From NCBI RefSeq assembly GCF_004336805.1, contig NZ_SJXM01000006.1, positions 124,001-188,000 on the forward strand: a DNA stretch of 64,000 bases. The letters run 5' to 3'. A model generated the notes under the pieces. It was not told the origin of the DNA. It saw only the letters and a list, made by a program, of their open reading frames with translations, and did no database searches. The position numbers were made by a program, and so were the translations under genes. Shown one piece after another: positions 6,520 to 13,962 of the stretch; the first letter of the stretch is position 1; each line of letters begins with the position of its first letter. This stretch comes from Aeromicrobium sp. IC_218. Its GTDB lineage: Bacteria > Actinomycetota > Actinomycetes > Propionibacteriales > Nocardioidaceae.

Positions 6520-9432
6520 GTGAGCAATCCGTTCGGCACCCCTCGTCAACAGCCACGCGCACCGCGTCCCGGCAACAGCCGCCGCGTGCTCGTCCCGACC
6601 CTGATCACGCTCGCCGCGCTGCTCATCCTGGGCTCGGTCTTCACCAGCGTCTGGACCGACCGCCTGTGGTTCAAGTCCGTCGGCTACTCCGACGTCTTCC
6701 AGACGGTGCTCGGCACCCGCGTGCTGCTGTTCGCGGTGCTCGGCCTGCTGTTCGGCCTGTTCGTGCTGGCCAACGTCGTGCTGGCCTACCGCACGCGTCC
6801 GGAGTTCGTCAGCGTCCGTCGTGACGACCCGGCCACCCGCTACCGCGCCGCGCTCACCCCGATCCTCAAGCCCGTGCTCGCGGTGCTCACCGTCGTCCTG
6901 GTCGCCTTCGCCGGCTCGGTCGCGGCGGGTCAGTGGGACACGTTCCAGATGTGGCGCAACGGCGGCTCGTTCGGCCAGAAGGACGCCCAGTTCAACAAGG
7001 ACATCGGGTTCTACGTCTTCGACTACCCGTGGTTCCGCTTCCTGCTGAGCTACGCGTTCGCGCTGATCGTGGTCACCGTGCTGCTGGTCGCGTTCGTCCA
7101 CTACGTCTACGGCGGCATCAAGCTGGCCGGCAAGGGCACGCGCTTCTCGCGCGCCGCCCAGGTGCACCTGGCCGTGCTGTTCGGCCTCGGCGTCCTGCTG
7201 CGCGCGGGCTCGTACTACCTGGACCGCTACGACCTGGTGATCAACGGCTCGGGCTACGTCGACGGCGCCGGCTACACCGACGTCCACGCGCGCATCCCCA
7301 GCAAGAACATCCTCATCGCCGTCGCGATCGTCTGCGCGATCCTGTTCTTCGCCACCATTGTCATCCGCTCGTGGACGCTGCCCGTCCTGAGCCTGGGCCT
7401 CCTGCTGGTCACGTCGATCCTCATCGGCGGCATCTGGCCGGCGATCATGCAGTCCTTCCAGGTGCGCCCGTCGCAGCCGGACAAGGAGGGGCCGTACATC
7501 GAACGCAACATCGAGGCGACGAGAGACGCCTACGACGTGGCCGACACCGAGGTCACGAACTACACGGCCAAGACCGACCTGTCGGCGCAGGAGCTCACCC
7601 AGACGGCCGAGTCGCGCACGTCCGCGCGCCTCATCGACCCGACCCTGGTGTCGCCGGCGTTCGAGCAGCTGCAGCAGGTGCGTGGCTACTACACGATGCC
7701 CGACACGCTGGACGTCGACCGCTACAAGCTCGGTGACGACCAGACCGCGAGCGACGTCATCATCGCCGCCCGCGAGGTCGACCTGAACGGTCTGCAGGAC
7801 ACCCAGCGCAACTGGGCCAACGACCACACCGTCTACACGCACGGCTACGGCGTCGTGGCGGCGCGCGGCAACCAGCGCGGCCCGAACGGCGAGCCGGTCT
7901 GGGTGGAGAAGGACATCCCGTCCTCGGGCGAGTTCGACATCCAGCAGCCGCGCATCTACTTCGGCGAGAACTCGCCGTCGTACTCGATCGTCGGGCGTCC
8001 CGAGGGCGCGAACCCGATCGAGGTCGACATCCCGCGCGGTGGCGGCGGCGAGCAGGCCGAGGGCGAGGAGAACGTCACGGCCAACGAGTACGACGGCAAG
8101 GACGGCGTCAGCGTCGGCAACCTGTTCAACAAGGTGCTGTACGCGTTCAAGTTCGGCGAGCCCAACCTCGTCCTGTCCAGCCGCGTCAACGAGAACTCCA
8201 AGATCCTCTACGACCGCAACCCGCGCGACCGTGTCGCGAAGGTGGCGCCGTGGCTGACCGCCGACGGCGACGCCTACCCGGCGGTCGTCGACGGGCGCAT
8301 CGTGTGGGTGGTGGACGCGTACACGACGTCCAACCAGTACCCGTACAGCCAGCACCGCTCGCTGGAGGAGGCGACCACCGACTCGCTGACCCAGCGCGGC
8401 GCGCAGGCGGTGCTGCCGACCGACGAGATCAACTACATGCGCAACTCGGTCAAGGCGGTCGTCGACGCCTACGACGGCACCGTCGACCTGTACGCGTGGG
8501 ACGACAAGGACCCGATCCTCAAGACGTGGATGAAGGTCTTCCCCGACGCGGTGAAGCCGAAGTCGGAGATCTCGCCGGAGCTGCTGGAGCACCTGCGCTA
8601 CCCGGTCGACCTGTTCAAGGTGCAGCGCGACGTGCTGACGCGCTACCACGTGACCAACCAGTCGACGTTCTACGAGGACGGCGAGCGCTGGAAGACGTCC
8701 GAGGACCCGACGAACAAGGTCAGCAAGCAGCCGCCGTACTACCTGACGACGAGCAACCCGAACCAGCCCGACCCGCGGTTCTCGCTCACGTCGGTGTTCC
8801 TCCCGAACAACCGGCAGAACCTGGCGGCCTTCGTGTCGGTGAACTCCGAGACCACGGACGCCGAGGACTACGGGAAGATGACGATCCTGCAGCTCCCGAG
8901 CGAGACGCAGATTCCGGGTCCGAGCCAGGTGGCGAACGACTTCCAGACCGATCCGGCCGTCACCCAGGCGCTGCTGCCGTTTGAGCAGTCCGAGGAGGCC
9001 ACGATCCGTCGCGGCAACCTGCTGACGCTTCCGGTCGGCGACGGCCTGCTGTACGTCCAGCCGGTCTACATCCAGCGGTCGAACGCCGAGGGCTCGTACC
9101 CGGTGCTGCAGTTCGTGATCGCGTCGTTCGGTGACGGCGTCGGCTTCGGCCAGACGCTGGACCAGGCGCTGCGCGGGGCGCTCGGCCTCGAGGCCAGCGA
9201 CCCGGGCGACACGAATCCGGACGACGTCCCGGACGGGTCGACCGACGGCGGTGAGACGCCGGCGACGCCGGGCACGCCGCAGTCGGCCAGCCAGCTGCTG
9301 GACCGTGCGTCGCAGGAGTACGAGGCCGCGCAGAAGGCGCTGGAGGACGGCGACCTGGCCGAGTACCAGCAGCGCATCGACAACGTCGGACGCCTGGTCG
9401 GCCAGGCCCGCGAAGCGGTCGAGGGAAGCTAG
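6520..9432 (+). CDS. UPF0182 family integral membrane protein
   Basis: The 970-residue protein has about seven hydrophobic segments within the first ~310 residues (near 24-46, 68-90, 114-136, 175-200, 215-235, 263-283 and 287-310). A large extracytoplasmic region to about residue 880 follows, with an acidic Pro/Thr-rich linker and a short helical tail. This architecture and the N-terminal DRLWFKSVGYSDVF segment are diagnostic of UPF0182. The biochemical role is unknown. The gene follows the PPA1309 gene closely. The preferred GTG start at 6520 has an AGGAG-like site in the preceding 12 nt. Confidence 0.95.
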   Translation: MSNPFGTPRQQPRAPRPGNSRRVLVPTLITLAALLILGSVFTSVWTDRLWFKSVGYSDVFQTVLGTRVLLFAVLGLLFGLFVLANVVLAYRTRPEFVSVRRDDPATRYRAALTPILKPVLAVLTVVLVAFAGSVAAGQWDTFQMWRNGGSFGQKDAQFNKDIGFYVFDYPWFRFLLSYAFALIVVTVLLVAFVHYVYGGIKLAGKGTRFSRAAQVHLAVLFGLGVLLRAGSYYLDRYDLVINGSGYVDGAGYTDVHARIPSKNILIAVAIVCAILFFATIVIRSWTLPVLSLGLLLVTSILIGGIWPAIMQSFQVRPSQPDKEGPYIERNIEATRDAYDVADTEVTNYTAKTDLSAQELTQTAESRTSARLIDPTLVSPAFEQLQQVRGYYTMPDTLDVDRYKLGDDQTASDVIIAAREVDLNGLQDTQRNWANDHTVYTHGYGVVAARGNQRGPNGEPVWVEKDIPSSGEFDIQQPRIYFGENSPSYSIVGRPEGANPIEVDIPRGGGGEQAEGEENVTANEYDGKDGVSVGNLFNKVLYAFKFGEPNLVLSSRVNENSKILYDRNPRDRVAKVAPWLTADGDAYPAVVDGRIVWVVDAYTTSNQYPYSQHRSLEEATTDSLTQRGAQAVLPTDEINYMRNSVKAVVDAYDGTVDLYAWDDKDPILKTWMKVFPDAVKPKSEISPELLEHLRYPVDLFKVQRDVLTRYHVTNQSTFYEDGERWKTSEDPTNKVSKQPPYYLTTSNPNQPDPRFSLTSVFLPNNRQNLAAFVSVNSETTDAEDYGKMTILQLPSETQIPGPSQVANDFQTDPAVTQALLPFEQSEEATIRRGNLLTLPVGDGLLYVQPVYIQRSNAEGSYPVLQFVIASFGDGVGFGQTLDQALRGALGLEASDPGDTNPDDVPDGSTDGGETPATPGTPQSASQLLDRASQEYEAAQKALEDGDLAEYQQRIDNVGRLVGQAREAVEGS

Positions 9433-9437
9433 CGCTC

Positions 9438-10484
9438 ATGTGGACGAGGGCGGGCGTCGTGGCAGCAGCCACGGCGCTCGCCCTCGGCCTTTCCGCGTGT
9501 ACCTCGGGGGAGCCGGCCTCGGAACCCAGCCCCACGCTCCCTGAGCCTGTCGAAGGGAGTCCCAGCGCTTCTGCGACGCCGACCCCGACGGCTGAGCCTC
9601 CCGCCGACCCCGTCGACACCTCGAACCCCGACATCGCCTCCTACTTCGACAAGCGCTTCACCGGCGGCGACCTGCGCCTCGGACGCGTCCGCGAGCGCCA
9701 GCCCACGTACACGTCCCGCAACGTCACGTTCACGAGCGAGGGCCTGACGATCTCGGGCGTCCTCAACGTCCCGCGCGGCCGTGGCCCGTTCCCGGCGGTG
9801 GTGCTCGTCCACGGCTACATCCCGCCGGACTCGTACGAGCAGGGCCAGGGCATGACCCGCGAGCGCGGCTACCTGGCCGACAAGGGCTTCATCGCCCTGC
9901 ATGTGGACCTGCGTAACCACGCGGCGTCCGACGACGACCCGCGGCTCGATCGCGGCTTCCGGCTCGGCTACGCCGCCGACGCGATCAACGCGGTCCACGC
10001 CCTGCGCGCGACGACGGACGTCCCGGTCGACGACGACCGCATCGCCCTGGCCGGCCGCTCGATGGGCGGGGGAGTGGTCGTCCAGGCGCTGGAGATGGCG
10101 CCGGGCCTCGTCGGCGCCGGCGTGGTGTTCTCGGGCGTCTCCAGCCTCGAGGCGGACAACTGGGCCCAGTACGGTGACGGCGGCTCGGGCTTCTGGAGCG
10201 ACGCCGAGCGCCGCTGGGGCACCCCGGACGAGAACCCGGAGCCGTACCTGCGCGCGTCCACCCGCCCGCACCTGGGCCGCATCACCGAGCCGCTGCTGAT
10301 GCACCACGGCACCCTCGACGACCAGACCCCACCCCGCTGGGCCCGCGCGACCGAGCGCGCCGCGAAGCAGGCCGGCGTGGACGTGACCCTGCGCTGGTAC
10401 GAGGGCGAGGGCCACGCCTTCGGCCCCCAGTTCCCTGCCGCCATGTCCAGAACCGTCCGCTTCCTGACCCGCGAGCTCAACTGA
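9438..10484 (+). CDS. Secreted lipoprotein alpha/beta hydrolase
   Basis: The 348-residue protein starts with a lipoprotein signal peptide whose lipobox LSAC puts the acylated cysteine at residue 21. A Ser/Pro/Thr-rich linker follows to about residue 60. The alpha/beta-hydrolase domain shows VVLVHGY (oxyanion loop), GRSMGGG with the nucleophilic Ser, and a C-terminal GEGHAF with the catalytic His. It resembles DUF1749/dienelactone-hydrolase-type prolyl peptidase-like enzymes; the substrate is unknown. The linker contains one copy of the genome's palindromic repeat, translated as LPEPVEGS. It starts 6 nt after the UPF0182 stop and is probably co-transcribed with it. Confidence 0.88.
   Translation: MWTRAGVVAAATALALGLSACTSGEPASEPSPTLPEPVEGSPSASATPTPTAEPPADPVDTSNPDIASYFDKRFTGGDLRLGRVRERQPTYTSRNVTFTSEGLTISGVLNVPRGRGPFPAVVLVHGYIPPDSYEQGQGMTRERGYLADKGFIALHVDLRNHAASDDDPRLDRGFRLGYAADAINAVHALRATTDVPVDDDRIALAGRSMGGGVVVQALEMAPGLVGAGVVFSGVSSLEADNWAQYGDGGSGFWSDAERRWGTPDENPEPYLRASTRPHLGRITEPLLMHHGTLDDQTPPRWARATERAAKQAGVDVTLRWYEGEGHAFGPQFPAAMSRTVRFLTRELN
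9537..9559. repeat. Palindromic repeat inside a coding sequence
   Basis: A full 23-bp repeat unit (CTCCCT...AGGGAG, reverse orientation) lies in frame within the disordered linker of the lipoprotein hydrolase and encodes LPEPVEGS. It belongs to the same family as the intergenic copies. Confidence 0.85.
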
Positions 10485-10516
10485 CCCGAGGACTCATAAT
10501 CCCTGGCGCCCGCGCC

Positions 10517-10573
10517 GTCTCTGAACCTGTCAAAGGGACACCACCACCCGCTCCCCGAGCTTGTCGAGGGGAG
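10517..10573. repeat. REP-like palindromic repeat, two copies (first degenerate)
   Basis: A degenerate copy at 10517-10539 and a better copy at 10551-10573 lie between the hydrolase gene and the tRNA promoter. Confidence 0.75.
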
Positions 10574-10634
10574 ATTCGGAACCCCCGGAGCGTCACCGCT
10601 CCCGCCCATGTCACCCGCCTCGCACCACCCCGAT

Positions 10635-10663
10635 TTGGGTCTCCGGACACACCCTGCTAACGT
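10635..10663 (+). promoter_or_regulatory. Putative promoter of the initiator tRNA gene
   Basis: TTGGGT at 10635-10640 and TAACGT at 10658-10663 are separated by 17 nt. The -10 box ends 12 nt before the first tRNA base, a normal arrangement for a stable RNA with a very short 5' leader. Confidence 0.5.
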
Positions 10664-10675
10664 TGTCTTCAGCGA

Positions 10676-10752
10676 CGCGGGGTGGAGCAGCTCGGTAGCT
10701 CGCTGGGCTCATAACCCAGAGGTCACAGGTTCAAATCCTGTCCCCGCTACCA
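10676..10752 (+). tRNA. Initiator tRNA-fMet (anticodon CAU)
   Basis: The 77-nt cloverleaf includes an encoded CCA end. The anticodon loop CTCATAA carries CAU and the anticodon stem is closed by three consecutive G-C pairs (GGG/CCC), the initiator hallmark. The first acceptor position is an unpaired C1-U72 combination, which matches the requirement that initiator tRNA lack a strong 1-72 pair. The T loop reads GGTTCAAATCC. A strong hairpin terminator follows 2 nt after the CCA. Confidence 0.97.
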
Positions 10753-10754
10753 CC

Positions 10755-10792
10755 ACGAAGGCCCTTCCGGAGAGATCCGGAAGGGCCTTCGT
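10755..10792 (+). terminator. Intrinsic-type terminator after tRNA-fMet
   Basis: Arms 10755-10770 and 10777-10792 form a perfect 16-bp stem with a 6-nt loop immediately after the tRNA. Confidence 0.85.
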
Positions 10793-10904
10793 CATGTGCT
10801 GACTGGAGCAACTTTTCTGTTCCAGGTCCTTTCGTGACCACTTACGTCTCCCTCCGTGTCATCGACATGCTGCGAACGCTGGACACATTCTCGATCGAAG
10901 GAGA

Positions 10905-11120
10905 GAGAACGCCGTCGCCGTCGTCGACGAACTACTCCGGGATGTCTTTGCTGACGACGAGTGGTTTGTCCACGCGGTGAACGGCGGACTGGTCGGGTGG
11001 TGGCAACGTGGTGCGTATCTGTCTCTGAGCAATCGGAGCCTGCGCGTTCTGGCGCGCGACGGACACGGCCCACCGGGACTGCTCCGAATCCTTGGATCCG
11101 GCGGGACCGAGGCGGTTTGA
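10905..11120 (+). pseudogene. Possible 5'-truncated gene remnant
   Basis: A frame without a usable start codon runs to TGA at 11118-11120 and reads like protein: VAVVDELLRDVFADDEW, then NGGLVGWWQRGAYLSLSN, then LLRILGSGG. No ATG or GTG precedes it in frame except an internal GTG near 10973. It lies at the junction between the tRNA terminator and the low-G+C insert, where decayed reading frames are expected. I do not recognise the family; it may be chance coding-like sequence. The rest of the 10793-11238 interval shows no other feature apart from the Shine-Dalgarno region of the next gene. Confidence 0.3.
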
Positions 11121-11238
11121 TCCGGCCACTAGGCGCAGCCGAATTGAACGCGGGGGAGCAAGAACCGGCTGACATGCCCGCGAAACGCCACCATCCGGGG
11201 GCTGATGTTGCATCCTTAGGTCTGAGGAGGTGGCGATA

Positions 11239-12726
11239 GTGGTTGCTCAGGGCGCTTCGTTGCGCATTCTGATTGATACCAACATTTTTATCGCTGCTGA
11301 AAGCGAAGCAACTAAACTGCACGTCAATGCCGTGAACGCAACGGCGCTCTACCGGTTAGCGACTGAACTCCGGCACACTCTGTGCGTGGGCTCCGGCACT
11401 CTAGAAGACATCGCGCGGCACCATGATGAGGCGCACAGGGCGAAGAGGCGCCAGCAACTGCAGCGGTATCATATTTTTGATTCCGTTGATATCCCTCCTG
11501 GCCTCCAGGCGAAAGCGGGGTATCCTCCCAGGATAAACGCGCAGAGTAGGGTGGATCTTTCACTATTGCTTCTGCTCGACCGAGGCGCTGCGCAATGGTT
11601 GGTGACAGAGGACCAGCGGATCCTCCCCCATGCGAGAGCTCTGCAACTAGAAGACCGCGTCTTTTCTCTGAGTGACTCTTTGGACGTGCTGAGTCGGCAG
11701 CGGCATCAGCCCGTAAACGTTCCGGCAGTTACAGAAATTAAAGGTTATCAGCTTGATCGTGATGATCCGATTTTCGACGAATTCGCGGACGAGTATGATA
11801 TCCGGGCTTGGTTGAAGAACAAGGTGGCGCCCGAAGCCCGAGTTTGTCTAGTCATGCAGGACCCAGGTGAGTCCCTGGACGCCGTGGTGATTTTGAAGGA
11901 GGAGACCGAAACCTCGGGGGGTCTGCCCGGTAAGGTGCTTAAGATTTGCACCTTCAAGGTTTCGCCACACGCTCGTGGGGTCAAGCGAGGAGAGTTGCTC
12001 CTCTGGGCGGTTTTTGAGCACGCGCGGACTAACGCTTACGACTCCATGTTTATCGAGGTGTTCTCGCGCGAGGTTGCACTTATTGAACTGTTCGAAGCCT
12101 TCGGATTTACGAAACTCGATACTACGGATCGAGAGGACGAGTTGGTCCTTGGCAAACGCTTACAGCCCGCGAGTCGACCCGATGGGTTGGATCCTCTGGG
12201 GTACGCTATCGAGTTCGGTCCCGGCGCGATCGCGCCGACCCGCTGGTTTATCGTGCCGATTATACCAAAATGGCATCGAAGTCTCTTTCCCGTGGCGGAT
12301 GACTCCGGACAGTTCGCGCTCTATGACGGAATGACCGACCAGGGCAACGCTATCCGCAAGGCATACGTTTGTCACTCGCCGTCAAAGCAGCTCCGACCCG
12401 GTGACACGCTCCTGTTCCTGCGCACGAGACAGAATCAAATGGCGAATGTCATAGGGGTCGTAGAGGAGACGACGCGGTCATCGGACCCGACGCGAGTTCT
12501 CGAGTTTACCGGACGTCGAACTGTCTATACCCCGGCCGAGATCGCTGATATGTGTTCAAAGGGCGAAGTGCTCGCCATTCGCTTTCGTCTCGATCGGGTG
12601 CTCGACACGCCGATCTCCTCAGATGAGCTCAGGGAGCGAGGAGTGATGGCACGCTCTCCCATGAGTGTTCAACTGGTGTCAGATGAAGGGGCCGTCGAGT
12701 GGCTAGAGACACTGATTTCCGTCTAG
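11239..12726 (+). CDS. PIN nuclease-like / GNAT / PUA-like multidomain protein
   Basis: The 495-residue protein seems to join three domains. Residues ~8-155 are a PIN-type nuclease domain with an ILIDTNIF strand (D13), E56 in TLEDI, D114 and the VTED acidic cluster at 122-125, so all four PIN acidic positions are plausible. Residues ~165-305 resemble a GNAT acetyltransferase (ARGVKRGELLLWAVFEHA, ending ELFEAFGFTKL). Residues ~320-495 look like an EVE/PUA/ASCH-type fold (GDTLLFLRTRQNQ...VIGVVEE). The GTG at 11239 was chosen because GAGGAGG at 11224-11230 sits 8 nt upstream. Base composition is far lower in G+C than its neighbours and two TTA leucine codons occur (11356, 12160), indicating transfer. 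It overlaps the ASCH gene by 28 nt. A toxin or defence role is inference. Confidence 0.75.
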   Translation: MVAQGASLRILIDTNIFIAAESEATKLHVNAVNATALYRLATELRHTLCVGSGTLEDIARHHDEAHRAKRRQQLQRYHIFDSVDIPPGLQAKAGYPPRINAQSRVDLSLLLLLDRGAAQWLVTEDQRILPHARALQLEDRVFSLSDSLDVLSRQRHQPVNVPAVTEIKGYQLDRDDPIFDEFADEYDIRAWLKNKVAPEARVCLVMQDPGESLDAVVILKEETETSGGLPGKVLKICTFKVSPHARGVKRGELLLWAVFEHARTNAYDSMFIEVFSREVALIELFEAFGFTKLDTTDREDELVLGKRLQPASRPDGLDPLGYAIEFGPGAIAPTRWFIVPIIPKWHRSLFPVADDSGQFALYDGMTDQGNAIRKAYVCHSPSKQLRPGDTLLFLRTRQNQMANVIGVVEETTRSSDPTRVLEFTGRRTVYTPAEIADMCSKGEVLAIRFRLDRVLDTPISSDELRERGVMARSPMSVQLVSDEGAVEWLETLISV

Positions 12727-13130
12727 CTCTGCTGTCCGTCCATCCTGAGTACGCGCGTGCCATCGTCGACGGAACGAAGACTGTTGAGTTCCGGAAACGG
12801 CCGCTTGCCGCGGACGTCACTCATGTTGCCGTGTACGCCACTCGACCGGTAGGCCGTGTGATAGCAGTGTTCTCCGTCGAGGAGCAGGTACTCGATGCTC
12901 CGAGCCGGCTATGGGAGATGTTCAAACCGGTTGGGGGAATCTCGCACGACAAGTTTTTCGAGTACTACGACGGACATCAGCAGGGCGTGGGCATCAAGGT
13001 CGCTGATCTCGTCAGACTGGCCGAGCACGAGTCTCTCGAGGATGCCTTCGGAATCAGTCGGCCTCCGCAGAGCGTCCAGTACTTCGATGCCTCGGATGCG
13101 TCAGCCGCTGTCCGGCTCGCGTTTGCTTGA
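12699..13130 (+). CDS. ASCH-domain protein (COG4933-like)
   Basis: The 143-residue protein opens with an ASCH/PUA-like domain. The diagnostic GxKxxExR motif is G25-T-K27-T-V-E30-F-R32, preceded by LLSVHPEYARAIVDG, followed by VAVYATRPVGRVIAVFSV and ending with FFEYYDGHQQGVGIKV. ASCH proteins are predicted RNA-binding or nucleotide/modified-base-recognising modules, and COG4933 members are often listed as predicted regulators. The GTG start lies within the end of the PIN-GNAT gene (28-nt overlap), so the pair is probably translated together. Its base composition is intermediate and clearly lower in G+C than the chromosome around it. Confidence 0.82.
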   Translation: MARDTDFRLALLSVHPEYARAIVDGTKTVEFRKRPLAADVTHVAVYATRPVGRVIAVFSVEEQVLDAPSRLWEMFKPVGGISHDKFFEYYDGHQQGVGIKVADLVRLAEHESLEDAFGISRPPQSVQYFDASDASAAVRLAFA

Positions 13131-13161
13131 CGCGCACGGTATCCGGCATCCAACTCATGAG

Positions 13162-13281
13162 TACGCCCGCTTGCCGGGGGGAGTGGGCTGAGGGAGAGTC
13201 ATGGCGGATGAGCTGCGGCTGGAGCGGCCGGCGTCGGTCGATGACGTGGCAACGGTGACGCGCGAGCGGTGAGGCGTCGAA
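13162..13281 (+). pseudogene. Decayed duplicate of the 5' end and promoter of the gene at 13963
   Basis: Bases 13162-13281 align with 13923-14043, covering about 40 nt of upstream region and the first ~26 codons of the kinase/aminotransferase gene. The copy keeps the GAG-rich ribosome site and ATG (13201). It reads MADELRLERPASVDDVATVTRER and then stops (13270-13272), against MAEQLGGLARPVVSVEDAAP in the intact gene. The premature TGA falls where the intact gene has a Trp codon. The copy sits directly downstream of the foreign PIN/ASCH pair. Confidence 0.8.
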
Positions 13282-13338
13282 CCGTGCATCGTTGTTCCTT
13301 CAGGGTCGCGTCCCGCCGCCCGGTGTGGGGCCCGTGCC

Positions 13339-13821
13339 CTAGCTCCGGCGGGGGGTGACGCGGCGGACCGCCTTCTTGGACTTCTTGACGCCCGCCTTCG
13401 CGTTGGACTTCGCCGTGCCCCACAGGCCCTGAGTGAGCAGGGTGAGGCCGCCGCCGACCATCCAGGCGTCCTTGGCCAGGGCGATGCCCTCCTGGCTGGG
13501 GCGGATGCCGTCCGACAGGGTCATGGACGGGGTGCGGAAGTACATGCCCATCAGGCTCGCGCCGAAGCCGGTCAGGGCGGCGCCGGCGACCGCGGCCGGC
13601 ACCATCGGCGACAGCAGCGCGGCGCCCACGCCGATCTCGCTGTAGGCGAGCAGCTTGGCAAACTTCTTGGGCTCCATGTCCTTGAACACGGCCGGGTACG
13701 TCGAGGCGGCGGCCCCGTGGAGGTACTGGGCGGTCCCCTCGTCGGCACCGAGCTTGCTGATGCCGGAGTTGAGGATGTACGCGCCCGTGGCGAGGCGGAG
13801 CGGGACGTGGGTGGGATGCAT
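13339..13821 (-). CDS. DoxX-like membrane protein
   Basis: The 160-residue protein has several hydrophobic helices (near residues 8-20, 62-85, 85-100 and 118-135) and the DoxX-type N-terminal pattern RLATGAYILNSGISKLGAD. The C-terminus is strongly basic (KAGVKKSKKAV...RRS). DoxX-family proteins are small four-helix membrane proteins, some linked to redox or quinone chemistry; the role here is unknown. An SD-like GGAG sequence precedes the ATG. It is divergent from the large gene at 13963 and lies between that gene and its decayed copy. Confidence 0.75.
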   Translation of the reverse strand: MHPTHVPLRLATGAYILNSGISKLGADEGTAQYLHGAAASTYPAVFKDMEPKKFAKLLAYSEIGVGAALLSPMVPAAVAGAALTGFGASLMGMYFRTPSMTLSDGIRPSQEGIALAKDAWMVGGGLTLLTQGLWGTAKSNAKAGVKKSKKAVRRVTPRRS

Positions 13822-13962
13822 GGTGGCTCCTCAGCCGGGAAGCAGGTTGGCTTTCGACGATAGTCGCCGGGTCCGGCGTCGCCACCCGACGGCGAGGACG
13901 TCCACCGTGCGCCGTCGAGGACTACGCTCGCTTCGCCGGGGCGGAGTGGGCTGAGGAGAGTC

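Noticed and set aside
10608-10802. 64-codon ORF across the tRNA gene
   Set aside because: Its central residues (ARWAHNPEVTGSNP) are the familiar spurious translation of a tRNA gene.
10961-11239. 92-codon ORF with ATG/GTG start before the PIN gene
   Set aside because: The sequence is Arg/Pro-rich with no hydrophobic core, and it competes with a more protein-like frame. It ends in the ribosome site of the next gene.
10676-13281. Integration of the low-G+C segment at the tRNA-fMet gene by a site-specific integrase
   Set aside because: No integrase gene is present and I found no copy of the tRNA 3' end at the other boundary, so a tRNA att site is not supported.
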